A stretch of 16,092 nt of DNA from JAGPUQ01 sp050179115 (GTDB lineage Bacteria; Pseudomonadota; Gammaproteobacteria; Pseudomonadales; Porticoccaceae). Below the pieces are notes generated by a model that saw only the letters and a list, made by a program, of their open reading frames with translations, did not search any database and was not told the origin of the DNA. The translations under genes were made by a program, and so were the position numbers. Each line of letters opens with the position of its first letter. Positions within the stretch are counted from its first letter, which is position 1. This document shows positions 1-7,361 of this stretch, piece by piece. The stretch spans positions 1 through 16,092 of the forward strand of contig JBFXFL010000052.1 of assembly GCA_050179115.1 (NCBI GenBank), in the 5' to 3' direction.

Positions 1-2204
1 GCGAGCCCGGTCGCCGCCAGGCCATCGACCTCGGAAAAGGTGATGTCGCCGCGAATGCGTTCGAATTTCAGACCGCTGCCGCGGTGAGTAAGCGCGGCAT
101 CCGCAAGCTTGGCGACCACCCGGTAGCGCGCTCCGGAATGCTGTTTCGACAGCGGAATCCGCAGATCCAGGGCGACCGCGACCGGGCCCTCCGCCTGCCA
201 GTCGCGCAGCGGTTCCACCCGGCTCCGCAGGGGCGATTGCGCCAGCACGCCGAGCGCCTGCGACACCTCGGTCGCGGCAGTGGCCGTTACCGCCAGCAAC
301 GGCTTGCTGTTACCGGCCACCGCGACGCTCCGAAACCGGACATCGCGCACCGGGACGCCGGCCACCACCGCCGTCTTCGCGCGACCGGATACATCGATGC
401 CGTCGACCGCGACATAGGCGTTCACATCCGTCAACCCCGGCCACTCGGGGTCGTAAGCGATCGCTGCGTCTGCCACCCGGGCGTAAACCTGGATGGCGCG
501 GCGCGGGCCGGCCTCTTTCTCAATGGCGCCGCGCCAGATGAAGCCGCCCTCGACCACCCGCATGTCGCCCAGGGCGCGGTCGAGCCACTGCAACAGTTCG
601 GGTTCCAGCACCCGGGGAATGTACTGGCGGGCATAGGCCGCGTCGCTGTCGCTGATGCCGGCCGTGAGCCAGAGCTCGCCATGAACGCCGGGCGCCAGCG
701 GCTGGTGCAGGCTGAAGGCGGCACGAATGCGGCCCGCGCCGCCAGCGGCACGGATATCGAGTGGCGCGCCCTGGATCTTCAGCGTGGAATAATCGTCATC
801 GAGGGTGAAGCCGACCTGGCCGCGGACCTGCCCGACGCGGAAAAAATTGTCATAGGCGTCTGGAAACAGCATTGCCAGTTCGGTTGTGCCGTCAAGCGTC
901 AGGACGCCGCCGTGGCCGGTTGCGGTTAGCTGCCCGGAGATCCCGGTCACCGCCGGACTGTTGCGCCAGGACGCGACCGCCACGTTCTCCAGCGTCGCCT
1001 GCAAGCCGGTCACGCGGCCGGGGAGATCGAGATCGATATCCACCCGGGGATACGCCAGTCGCCCGGTCGGATCCAATGCGGCAAGCACTTCGGCGGCGCG
1101 CCCCGGAAGCAGGTCGCCGGCCAGCGCCATGGCCTTGAGCGTGCCGACATCGAGATGATCGGCGGCCAGACTGAAGCGGGGGCCATCGGCGCCCAGGCGC
1201 TGGCGAAATTCCAGGGTCAGCGGTGCGATGTCGCGCCCATTCCAGGTGAAAGCAAGCTCCTGCAGACGCAAACCCCAATCGTCCGGACCGAGCCAGCCCG
1301 TGATATCGGCCTTGAGATCGCGCAGCGGGCTCGCGGCAGGCGCCGACCCCAGCGGCACACTGTCGGTGGCGACGCGCCCGACGATCTCGGCGCGCCCGTC
1401 CCCGGCTGCGGTCAACCAGATCTCGGCATTCATCGGCACTGCCACGGGCGCCAGCCGGCGCGCCCAGTCCGGCGCCAGACCGCGCAATATCACCCCCAGC
1501 GACCCGGAGAGATTGAGTCGCGACAGTTTCAGGTAGCTGCGCCCCTGCAGGTCGCTCCAGTCTGCGCCGCCGCCGGCGCCGCCGCGCCACTCCGCCTGGA
1601 TCGCCGCAAACTCTTCCCCGGAAATTTCCAGCGCGGCGCCGAGGCGATGGAAATTTCCGCTGTTTTCCAGGACGAGATGGTTCGCCGCGATCAGTTCGGT
1701 GACGCCGGAGCGGAAATGGAGTGTGATTTCCGCCCGTGCAATGCGCGTCCGCCGACTCGCCAGCAGCATGTCGATCACCTGCCTCGCCGCGCCCTGCGTA
1801 TTGGGCGTGCCGCTGTCCAGGGCCCAGCCGGTGGGCGTTTCCGCGAGACGGATCTGCAAACGGGCGAGCGACAGGTCGGACCAGACCGGTCGTTGGGCGA
1901 ACAGGCTGTGGAACAGATCAACCTCCGCGTCCAGGGCATCCATCACCAGAAACGGCGGCCGGCCAGATGCAGCGGCCACACGCACTGATCCCGCCCATAA
2001 ATGCGGCGAGAACCGGGTCCAGGCGCCGTTCAGTTGCCGGGCTTCGGCGACGGCGCCCAGACGTTCGGACAGGACGGAGTCGAGCCGCGGTTGCAGATGG
2101 TCCAGCCGCGGCAGCAGCTCCCGGCCCGCCGCCACCACCAGGGCATACGCAATGATGAGCAGTGCCGATAACGCCCAGACCCAACGCACCAGACGCCTCG
2201 CCAT
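1..2204 (-). CDS. yhdP: YhdP family AsmA-like envelope protein, 3' end missing
   Basis: A frame read on the minus strand stays open from the ATG at 2204 to the left edge, giving the first 734 residues; the stop lies outside. The N-terminus (MARRLVRWVWALSALLIIAY) has an arginine-rich start and one membrane segment at about residues 8-27. A long beta-rich periplasmic region follows. At about residues 532-558 there is a stretch reading LEPELLQWLDRALGD then VVEGGFIWRG, matching the DUF3971 core of YhdP. Relatives exceed 1,200 residues, so roughly half is seen. In E. coli YhdP is one of the AsmA-like proteins implicated in phospholipid movement between inner and outer membranes; assigning that role here is inference. 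It follows rng in the usual cluster order. No good ribosome-binding site precedes the ATG. The frame is open upstream to a TGA at 2271-2273, with an in-frame GTG at 2213 as an alternative start. Confidence 0.88.
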   Translation of the reverse strand, partial: MARRLVRWVWALSALLIIAYALVVAAGRELLPRLDHLQPRLDSVLSERLGAVAEARQLNGAWTRFSPHLWAGSVRVAAASGRPPFLVMDALDAEVDLFHSLFAQRPVWSDLSLARLQIRLAETPTGWALDSGTPNTQGAARQVIDMLLASRRTRIARAEITLHFRSGVTELIAANHLVLENSGNFHRLGAALEISGEEFAAIQAEWRGGAGGGADWSDLQGRSYLKLSRLNLSGSLGVILRGLAPDWARRLAPVAVPMNAEIWLTAAGDGRAEIVGRVATDSVPLGSAPAASPLRDLKADITGWLGPDDWGLRLQELAFTWNGRDIAPLTLEFRQRLGADGPRFSLAADHLDVGTLKAMALAGDLLPGRAAEVLAALDPTGRLAYPRVDIDLDLPGRVTGLQATLENVAVASWRNSPAVTGISGQLTATGHGGVLTLDGTTELAMLFPDAYDNFFRVGQVRGQVGFTLDDDYSTLKIQGAPLDIRAAGGAGRIRAAFSLHQPLAPGVHGELWLTAGISDSDAAYARQYIPRVLEPELLQWLDRALGDMRVVEGGFIWRGAIEKEAGPRRAIQVYARVADAAIAYDPEWPGLTDVNAYVAVDGIDVSGRAKTAVVAGVPVRDVRFRSVAVAGNSKPLLAVTATAATEVSQALGVLAQSPLRSRVEPLRDWQAEGPVAVALDLRIPLSKQHSGARYRVVAKLADAALTHRGSGLKFERIRGDITFSEVDGLAATGL

Positions 2205-2285
2205 GCCGGCCACGGTCAGTGCGCGGGCAACCGCGGCGGGCCGTGTCGGCGGCAACCGCGCCCGACCGGATCAGAACAGGACGAT

Positions 2286-2357
2286 GCAGAGCGGCACAAT
2301 GTCTCGGAGCGGAACAATGTCTCGGAGCGGAACAATGTCTCAGAGCGGCACAATGTC
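2286..2357 (-). repeat. Four-copy 18-bp tandem repeat across the rng stop codon
   Basis: Read on the minus strand, four abutting 18-bp units are present. Unit 1 (2357-2340) is GACATTGTGCCGCTCTGA and contains the last five codons and stop of rng. Units 2 and 3 (2339-2322 and 2321-2304) are identical, GACATTGTTCCGCTCCGA. Unit 4 (2303-2286) is GACATTGTGCCGCTCTGC. The unit length is a multiple of three, so the rng frame is kept. Without the first stop, rng would continue as DIVPLR, DIVPLR, DIVPLC, IVLF and end at the TGA at 2271-2273. Slippage or tandem duplication of the 3' end of rng is the likely origin. Confidence 0.93.
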
Positions 2358-3821
2358 GAACTGCTCCTGTGAATAAAGGCTCTCCACCCGGAACTCGATC
2401 GGTCGCTTGATGAAGGCTTCGAGATCGGCGACATCCGTGGAGTTTTCCGCAAGCAGGCGGTCGATCACGCTGTGCGCGGCCATCACGCGAATCTTTTCGC
2501 ACTCGAACGTCCGTGCTTCGCGCAGAATCTCGCGAAAAATCTCGAAGGTGACGGTTTCGGCCGATTTCATGTAGCCTCTGCCGTTACAGACACCACAGGG
2601 CTCGCAGAGTTGTTGCTGCAGGTTCTCGTGGGTGCGCTTGCGGGTCATCTCCACCAGACCGAGCTGGGACACGCCGGAAATCGTCAGCTTGGCGCGATCC
2701 GTGGCGAGCGCGTTCTCCAGGGCGCGCAGCACCTGGCGGCGGTGTTCGGGATCCTGCATATCGATGAAGTCGAGGATGATGATGCCGCCCAGGTTGCGCA
2801 GCCGGATCTGGCGGGCGATGGCGCCCGCCGCCTCGACATTGGTCTTGAAAATGGTCTGTTCGAGGTTGTGACGACCGGTGTAGGAGCCGGTGTTGACGTC
2901 GATGGTCGTCATCGCCTCGTTCTGGTCGATGACCAGATAGCCGCCCGACTTGAGGTCCACCCGCCGCTCCAGCGCGCGCGTGATTTCCTCCTCCACGCCG
3001 TACAGCGAAAACAGCGGACGCTCGCCGTGGTAACGCTCGATCAGGTCCCGGACTTCGGAATTGAAGTAGGCAGTGAAGCGCCCGAGCAGGTCGAATACCT
3101 CGTCGGAATCCACCCGGATGCGGTCGATGCCTTCGGGATTTAGATCGCGCAAGGTGCGCAGGGTCAGCGGCAGGTCTTCGTACAGACAGCCGACGGTCTC
3201 GCTGGAAGCGATCTTGTCCTTGACGTAGGCCCAGAGCCGGTGGAGAAACGCGACTTCCGCGCTCAACTCCTCGCGGGTTGCGCCTTCGGCGACGGTGCGG
3301 ATGATGTAGCCGCTGGGTTCCTCGCACACTTCCTGCGCGGCGACCGCCAGTTCGAGTTCCTGCCGCAGGCGCTCGCGCTCGGCTTCGTCCTCGATGCGCT
3401 GCGAAATGCCGATGTGATCGGTCTTGGGCATGAACACCAGCAAGCGCGAGGACACCGAAAGGAAGGTCGTGAGGCGCGGCCCCTTGGTCCCGATGGGGTC
3501 TTTCAGCGCCTGTACCGCCAGCAGGTCGCCCTCGCGCAGCAGCTCGCGGATATCGCGCTCGCCGCTCGCCCAGCGGTCGACCGTCTCGCCGGCGCGCGGA
3601 CGCAGGTCGTTGATGTGGATGAAGCCGGCCTTGTCGCGCCCGATATCGATGAAGGCGGCCTGCATTCCGGGCATCACCCGAACCACCTTGCCCTTGTAGA
3701 TATTGCCTACCAGACCGCGTTTTTGCGCGCGCTCGATGCTGACTTCCTGCAGCACCCCGTTGTCGACCCGGGCGACCCGGGTCTCGGAGGGCGTGATGTT
3801 GATCAGTATCTCTCCACTCAT
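2340..3821 (-). CDS. rng: Ribonuclease G
   Basis: A 493-residue endoribonuclease of the RNase E/G family, of RNase G length and without the long RNase E C-terminal scaffold. The N-terminus carries an S1-like RNA-binding domain (about residues 37-130, beginning VGNIYKGKVVRVMPGMQAAF). The catalytic domain has TTIDVNTG with Asp308 and IIILDFIDM with Asp351, the two metal-binding aspartates expected from RNase E. A zinc-link CEPC motif (Cys406, Cys409) follows. RNase G acts in the cytoplasm, maturing 16S rRNA 5' ends and degrading some mRNAs. The start ATG overlaps the maf stop (ATGA, 3818-3821), indicating translational coupling in the mre cluster. The gene ends in DIVPL followed by TGA, inside the tandem repeat described separately. 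Confidence 0.96.
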   Translation of the reverse strand: MSGEILINITPSETRVARVDNGVLQEVSIERAQKRGLVGNIYKGKVVRVMPGMQAAFIDIGRDKAGFIHINDLRPRAGETVDRWASGERDIRELLREGDLLAVQALKDPIGTKGPRLTTFLSVSSRLLVFMPKTDHIGISQRIEDEAERERLRQELELAVAAQEVCEEPSGYIIRTVAEGATREELSAEVAFLHRLWAYVKDKIASSETVGCLYEDLPLTLRTLRDLNPEGIDRIRVDSDEVFDLLGRFTAYFNSEVRDLIERYHGERPLFSLYGVEEEITRALERRVDLKSGGYLVIDQNEAMTTIDVNTGSYTGRHNLEQTIFKTNVEAAGAIARQIRLRNLGGIIILDFIDMQDPEHRRQVLRALENALATDRAKLTISGVSQLGLVEMTRKRTHENLQQQLCEPCGVCNGRGYMKSAETVTFEIFREILREARTFECEKIRVMAAHSVIDRLLAENSTDVADLEAFIKRPIEFRVESLYSQEQFDIVPL

Positions 3822-4474
3822 ACCCGGCTCAGTCCGCAGTCGATGGCAAAATCGCTCAACAGTTTATAGGTTTCAGCCACCGGGAGCCCCACGACACCGG
3901 AGTAGCTGCCCTCGATGCGGGTCACGAAGATACCGCCCATACCCTGTAGTGCGTAGCCGCCGGCCTTGTCCGCCGGTTCGCCGCTGCGCCAGTAGGATCG
4001 GCATTCGGCGGTCGATAGCTCGCGGAAGGTCACTGCGGTCTCCACCAGGACGCTGGCCGCGGTCGCGCCCCGGACCAGCGCGACGGCAGTGAAGACCTGG
4101 TGGATGCGGCCGGACAGCGCCATCAGCATGGCGACTGCCTCGGCTTCGCCCGCGGGTTTGCCGAGCACACGGCCCTCGCACACCACGGTGGTGTCGGCAC
4201 CCAGCACCGGCAGGACATCGCCGATGGCGTCGGCAATGGCGCGTGCCTTGGCAAGCGCCAGGCGCGCCACATAGTCGCGCGGCCGTTCGGCGGGTTCGGG
4301 GGTTTCGTCCAGATGTGCGGGAATCACGGCGAAGCGGACGCCGATACCCGCCAGCAGGGCGCTGCGCCGTGGCGAGGCCGACGCCAGCACCAGGTCCGCC
4401 GCGGCGAGGGCCACCGCGCCGCCGTGCGCGGGATTCGCGGCCCCGCGGGCGGCTGCATCACCAGCTCCGGTCAT
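3818..4474 (-). CDS. maf: Maf/YhdE family nucleoside triphosphate pyrophosphatase
   Basis: The product is 218 residues if started at the ATG at 4474. It carries the Maf signature LVLASASPRR at residues 28-37, GADTTVV with Asp94, GKP with Lys106, and a C-terminal YALQGMGGIFVTRIEGSY block with Gln177. E. coli YhdE, found in the same cluster position, aligns by eye along the length. That family hydrolyses dTTP, UTP and some modified pyrimidine nucleotides to monophosphates as house-cleaning. The chosen ATG gives about 20 poorly conserved residues before the core and overlaps mreD by 17 bp. An in-frame GTG at 4414 would give a more typical N-terminus and may be the true start. Translation can extend to an ATG at 4579, but that extension is mreD sequence in another frame. 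The stop overlaps the rng start. Confidence 0.93.
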   Translation of the reverse strand: MTGAGDAAARGAANPAHGGAVALAAADLVLASASPRRSALLAGIGVRFAVIPAHLDETPEPAERPRDYVARLALAKARAIADAIGDVLPVLGADTTVVCEGRVLGKPAGEAEAVAMLMALSGRIHQVFTAVALVRGATAASVLVETAVTFRELSTAECRSYWRSGEPADKAGGYALQGMGGIFVTRIEGSYSGVVGLPVAETYKLLSDFAIDCGLSRV

Positions 4475-4937
4475 GCAGCCGACCCAGCAAAAATACCAGC
4501 AGCGGCCACGCCAGCATCGCACCCAGCGCAGAATAGAACTGGGCGAGGTGCAGAGTGCCACTCTGCTCCAGCAGACCAAAGGCCACCATGATCAGCTGGA
4601 ATACCAGAGTCAACGCGCCGGCGACCAGGCACTGATAGGGGATGGTGAAATGACGCACCCGGTGTTCAAGCCGTTGTGCCACGTAGGCCGTGACACAGAA
4701 CGCCAGGGCGTACTCACCGGCCGGAGTGCCGAGCATCAGGTCGAGCAGCAGGCCGATCAGAAACGCAAACCCCAGACCATAGAGGACCGGACCAAACAAC
4801 ACCCAGTACAGGGTTACCAGCAGGATCAAGGGGGGGACCAGATACTGCGTCCAGGACCGCGTACCGTTGATGGTCAGCACCAGCGCCAAGCAAAGTGAGC
4901 CGGCAACCTGCAGCACGGCGTTGCCCCTAGCCGCCAT
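4458..4937 (-). CDS. mreD: Rod shape-determining protein MreD
   Basis: A 159-residue hydrophobic inner-membrane protein, close to the 162 residues of E. coli MreD. About five or six membrane segments are visible (roughly residues 8-22, 32-48, 51-69, 77-89, 101-123, 134-152). The family-type motif GLLLDLMLGTPAGEYAL lies at 62-78. MreD works with MreB, MreC, RodA and PBP2 in the elongasome that inserts lateral-wall peptidoglycan. I chose the ATG at 4937 because a GGAG lies about 7 bases upstream and the length fits. An in-frame ATG at 5027 would add 30 residues lying over mreC. The gene overlaps the mreC end by 11 bp and the maf start by up to 17 bp. Confidence 0.93.
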   Translation of the reverse strand: MAARGNAVLQVAGSLCLALVLTINGTRSWTQYLVPPLILLVTLYWVLFGPVLYGLGFAFLIGLLLDLMLGTPAGEYALAFCVTAYVAQRLEHRVRHFTIPYQCLVAGALTLVFQLIMVAFGLLEQSGTLHLAQFYSALGAMLAWPLLVFLLGRLHDRSW

Positions 4938-5772
4938 GGGGGGCTCCGGACGCTGGCTCGGGAAATACCAGGAGCAGATGCCGACTGCGATCCAGCTCGG
5001 CTGCCGGTGTAATGGCGACCTCGACAAATGGCTGTCCGGGGTGGTACTCGATGCTCGCCACCCGACCGACCGGATAGCCGGCAGGAAAGTGACCCCCGAG
5101 GCCCGAAGTCAGCAGCAGATCGTTCACTGCAATCTCCAGCGTTGGCTGCACATGGCGCAGCCGCAGACGTCGGTAATCCCCGGTGCCCTCCGCGATGGCG
5201 CGCATGTCGGTGCCCGCCACCCGAACCGGCACCGCGTGGCGTTCGTCGCTGATCAGCAGGACGTCCGCCCGCTCGGCCGACACCTGCACCACCTGGCCCA
5301 TCAAGCCGCCGCTGTCGAGCACCGCCTGACCGATGAAGACCCCCTCGTGCTCGCCGCGATCGATGGTGATCTGATGGCGTCGGGGATCGGGAGAGACCCC
5401 GATGAGCTCCGCCATCAACAGGCGCAACTTGGGTGTTTGGTGTGCATTGAGGAGGGTGCGCAGCCGGACATTCTCCGCGCCGAGTTCGGCGAGCTGCTGG
5501 AGCTGTCCTTTGAGTACCAGTACCTCGGCGTCCAGTTGCCGGTTTTTGACGGCGAGTCCGCCCGGACCGGCGACGTTGGTCCGGCTCCATTCCACCATCT
5601 GACCGGGCAGATTGCCCAGCCAGGACAAAGGCCGTGCCGCGGTTTCGAGCCAGGCGCGCGCCGGAGCGAATACCGCGGTGTAGTGGTCGGCCAGGAGAAG
5701 TATCACCGCCAGCGCCACCAACAGCAGCATCCGTGGCGCCGACACCGGTTTGGTGAAGATCTTGTTCTCCAT
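4927..5772 (-). CDS. mreC: Rod shape-determining protein MreC
   Basis: A 281-residue bitopic inner-membrane protein. It has a short cytoplasmic N-terminus and one membrane segment at about residues 14-29 (RMLLLVALAVILLLAD). A coiled-coil-like stretch at about 72-110 (KNRQLDAEVLVLKGQLQQLAEL and on) precedes the beta-rich MreC domain at about 119-272, with AELIGVSPDPRRHQITIDRG and TSGLGGHFPAGYPVGRV as recognisable family blocks. MreC forms periplasmic assemblies that activate the RodA-PBP2 peptidoglycan synthase. The ATG at 5772 has GGAG about 5 bases upstream. It lies 49 bp after mreB and overlaps the start of mreD, as expected for an mreBCD operon. Confidence 0.96.
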   Translation of the reverse strand: MENKIFTKPVSAPRMLLLVALAVILLLADHYTAVFAPARAWLETAARPLSWLGNLPGQMVEWSRTNVAGPGGLAVKNRQLDAEVLVLKGQLQQLAELGAENVRLRTLLNAHQTPKLRLLMAELIGVSPDPRRHQITIDRGEHEGVFIGQAVLDSGGLMGQVVQVSAERADVLLISDERHAVPVRVAGTDMRAIAEGTGDYRRLRLRHVQPTLEIAVNDLLLTSGLGGHFPAGYPVGRVASIEYHPGQPFVEVAITPAAELDRSRHLLLVFPEPASGAPHGG

Positions 5773-5821
5773 GGCGCTCCGCGACCGTTCGGCGCAGGGA
5801 CCGAGAGCCCCCGGAGCCGGC

Positions 5822-6856
5822 TCAGGTCATGAGGATATCGAGATGGCGCTTGTCCATCATCTGCAGTGCCTTGCCGCCGCCGCGTGCGACGCAGGTCAGC
5901 GGCTCTTCGGCAATGATCACCGGGAGCCCGGTCTCGTGGGTGATCAGCAGGTCGATATCCCGCAGCAGCGCCCCGCCGCCCGTGACCACGATGCCGGTTT
6001 CGGCGATATCCGACGCGAGCTCCGGAGGCGACTGCTCAAGCACCCGCTTGACGCCCTGGATGATGGCGGCGAGGGGTTCCTGCAGGGCCTCGAGGATTTC
6101 ATCGCTGTTGAGGGTAAAGCTCTTGGGCACGCCTTCGGCAAGATTGCGCCCGCGCACGTCGATCTCGCGTACCTCCTTGCTGGGGTAGGCACCGCCGATT
6201 TCGATCTTGATGCGCTCGGCGGTGGCATCGCCGATCACGCTGCCGTACTTGCGGCGCACGAAATTGATGATCGCCTCGTCGAAGCGGTCGCCCCCCATGC
6301 GGATGGAATCCGAGAACACCACGCCGTTGAGGGACAGGATGGCCACCTCGGTGGTGCCGCCGCCGATGTCCACCACCATCGAACCGCAGGCCTCGTGCAC
6401 CGGCATGCCGGCGCCGATCGCCGCCGCCATCGGTTCCTCGATCAGGAACACCTCGCGGGCGCCGGCCCGCTCGGCGGATTCGCGGATCGCGCGCTTTTCC
6501 ACCTCGGTGGCCAGACAGGGCACGGACACCAGCACGCGGGGACTGGGCGGGATGACGCTGTGGGAGTGCACTTTCTTGATGAAGTACTGGAGCATTTTTT
6601 CGGTCACCTGGAAGTCGGCGATGACGCCGTCCTTCAGGGGCCGAATGGCGGTGATGTTGCCGGGCGTACGACCCAGCATGCGCTTGGCCTCGGCACCCAC
6701 CGCCTCGACCGATTTCTGGCCGTGATGGTGACGGATCGCCACCACGGAGGGTTCATTGAGTACGATGCCCTTGTTGTCGATATAAATGAGTGTATTGGCG
6801 GTTCCCAGATCGATCGAAAGGTCGTTCGAGAACATCCCGCGCAAGCGTTTGATCAT
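5822..6856 (-). CDS. mreB: Actin-like rod shape-determining protein MreB
   Basis: A 344-residue MreB (E. coli 347). The N-terminus MIKRLRGMFSNDLSIDLGTA is almost the E. coli sequence and contains the short amphipathic membrane-binding stretch and the phosphate-1 motif (DLGTANTLIY). Other actin-fold blocks are visible: EEPMAAAIGAG, MVVDIGGGTTEVA (phosphate-2), GGDRFDEAI, and the C-terminal VVTGGGALLRDID (adenosine). MreB polymerises with ATP beneath the inner membrane and directs the elongasome. I chose the ATG at 6856 by homology. The frame stays open to an ATG at 6964, but those 36 extra residues look unlike any MreB N-terminus and lie in the intergenic region. It is the first gene of the minus-strand cluster and is divergent from gatC. 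Confidence 0.97.
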   Translation of the reverse strand: MIKRLRGMFSNDLSIDLGTANTLIYIDNKGIVLNEPSVVAIRHHHGQKSVEAVGAEAKRMLGRTPGNITAIRPLKDGVIADFQVTEKMLQYFIKKVHSHSVIPPSPRVLVSVPCLATEVEKRAIRESAERAGAREVFLIEEPMAAAIGAGMPVHEACGSMVVDIGGGTTEVAILSLNGVVFSDSIRMGGDRFDEAIINFVRRKYGSVIGDATAERIKIEIGGAYPSKEVREIDVRGRNLAEGVPKSFTLNSDEILEALQEPLAAIIQGVKRVLEQSPPELASDIAETGIVVTGGGALLRDIDLLITHETGLPVIIAEEPLTCVARGGGKALQMMDKRHLDILMT

Positions 6857-7011
6857 GGACAAATGGAATTCCTGCTTAAAGGGCCAGTGGCGGCGTCGCC
6901 AGGCCGCGCATCGGGGTGCGACCGCAGGCCAGCTCCCGCTCCGGGATTCAGCTCGGGAGGCCATCCGTGCTACCCTGCTGGCGTTGCCGGAAGTTCGTGA
7001 AACAAGCGGAA

Positions 7012-7020
7012 ACTATAGCA
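7012..7020 (-). promoter_or_regulatory. Candidate extended -10 promoter for mreB
   Basis: On the minus strand the sequence TGCTATAGT matches the extended -10 form TGnTATAAT at all but one position. No convincing -35 hexamer lies 16-18 bases upstream, which is tolerable for extended -10 promoters. It would start an mreB transcript near 7005 with a leader of about 150 bases. The element touches the gatC start codon. The 163-bp gap between mreB and gatC (6857-7019) must hold promoters for both operons; I found no good plus-strand candidate. Confidence 0.35.
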
Positions 7021-7307
7021 TGTCGATCCAACGTGCCGATATCGAAAAACTGGCGGAACTGGCGCGCATTCACCTTTCCGAGGACACCGCCACCGCCACT
7101 GCGGAAGGTATCAATCGGGTGCTGGAACTGATCGATCAGCTGCGCGCCGCCGACACCACCGGTATCGCACCCCTGGCCAACCCCCTCGACGCCACCCAGC
7201 GCCTGCGCGAGGATCTGGTCTCTGAGTTCGTCGATCGGGACGCGCTCCAGGCCGCCGCCCCGGCGGTCGAAGCAGGACTCTACCTGGTGCCCAAAGTCGT
7301 CGAGTGA
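7020..7307 (+). CDS. gatC: Asp/Glu-tRNA amidotransferase subunit GatC
   Basis: A 95-residue protein of normal GatC length. It opens with MSIQRADIEKLAELARIHLS, the typical first helix, and ends with a PAVEAGLYLVPKVVE tail as in the family. GatC is the small subunit that wraps around and stabilises GatA against GatB in the cytoplasmic complex converting Glu-tRNA(Gln) to Gln-tRNA(Gln) and/or Asp-tRNA(Asn) to Asn-tRNA(Asn). A GGAA about 8 bases before the ATG at 7020 is the likely ribosome-binding site. The frame is open upstream to 6786, but that part lies in the intergenic region and over mreB on the opposite strand. First gene of gatCAB. Confidence 0.95.
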   Translation: MSIQRADIEKLAELARIHLSEDTATATAEGINRVLELIDQLRAADTTGIAPLANPLDATQRLREDLVSEFVDRDALQAAAPAVEAGLYLVPKVVE

Positions 7308-7361
7308 TCGCGTACGCCGCCGCACCCCGCGGCACCCCGCAGCCTGTACGGACCCTGTTCA

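Noticed and set aside
2286..2357. CRISPR-like repeat array
   Set aside because: The 18-bp units are directly abutting with no spacers and they copy the end of rng.
84..2376. Several plus-strand frames of 100-280 codons in the first 2.4 kb
   Set aside because: They lie opposite the continuous YhdP-family frame, which has a membrane start and the DUF3971 core; the plus-strand products are Arg/Pro-rich shadows.
6857..6964. N-terminal extension of MreB to an upstream ATG
   Set aside because: MreB homologues begin at the MIKRLRGMF equivalent; the extra 36 residues are not MreB-like.
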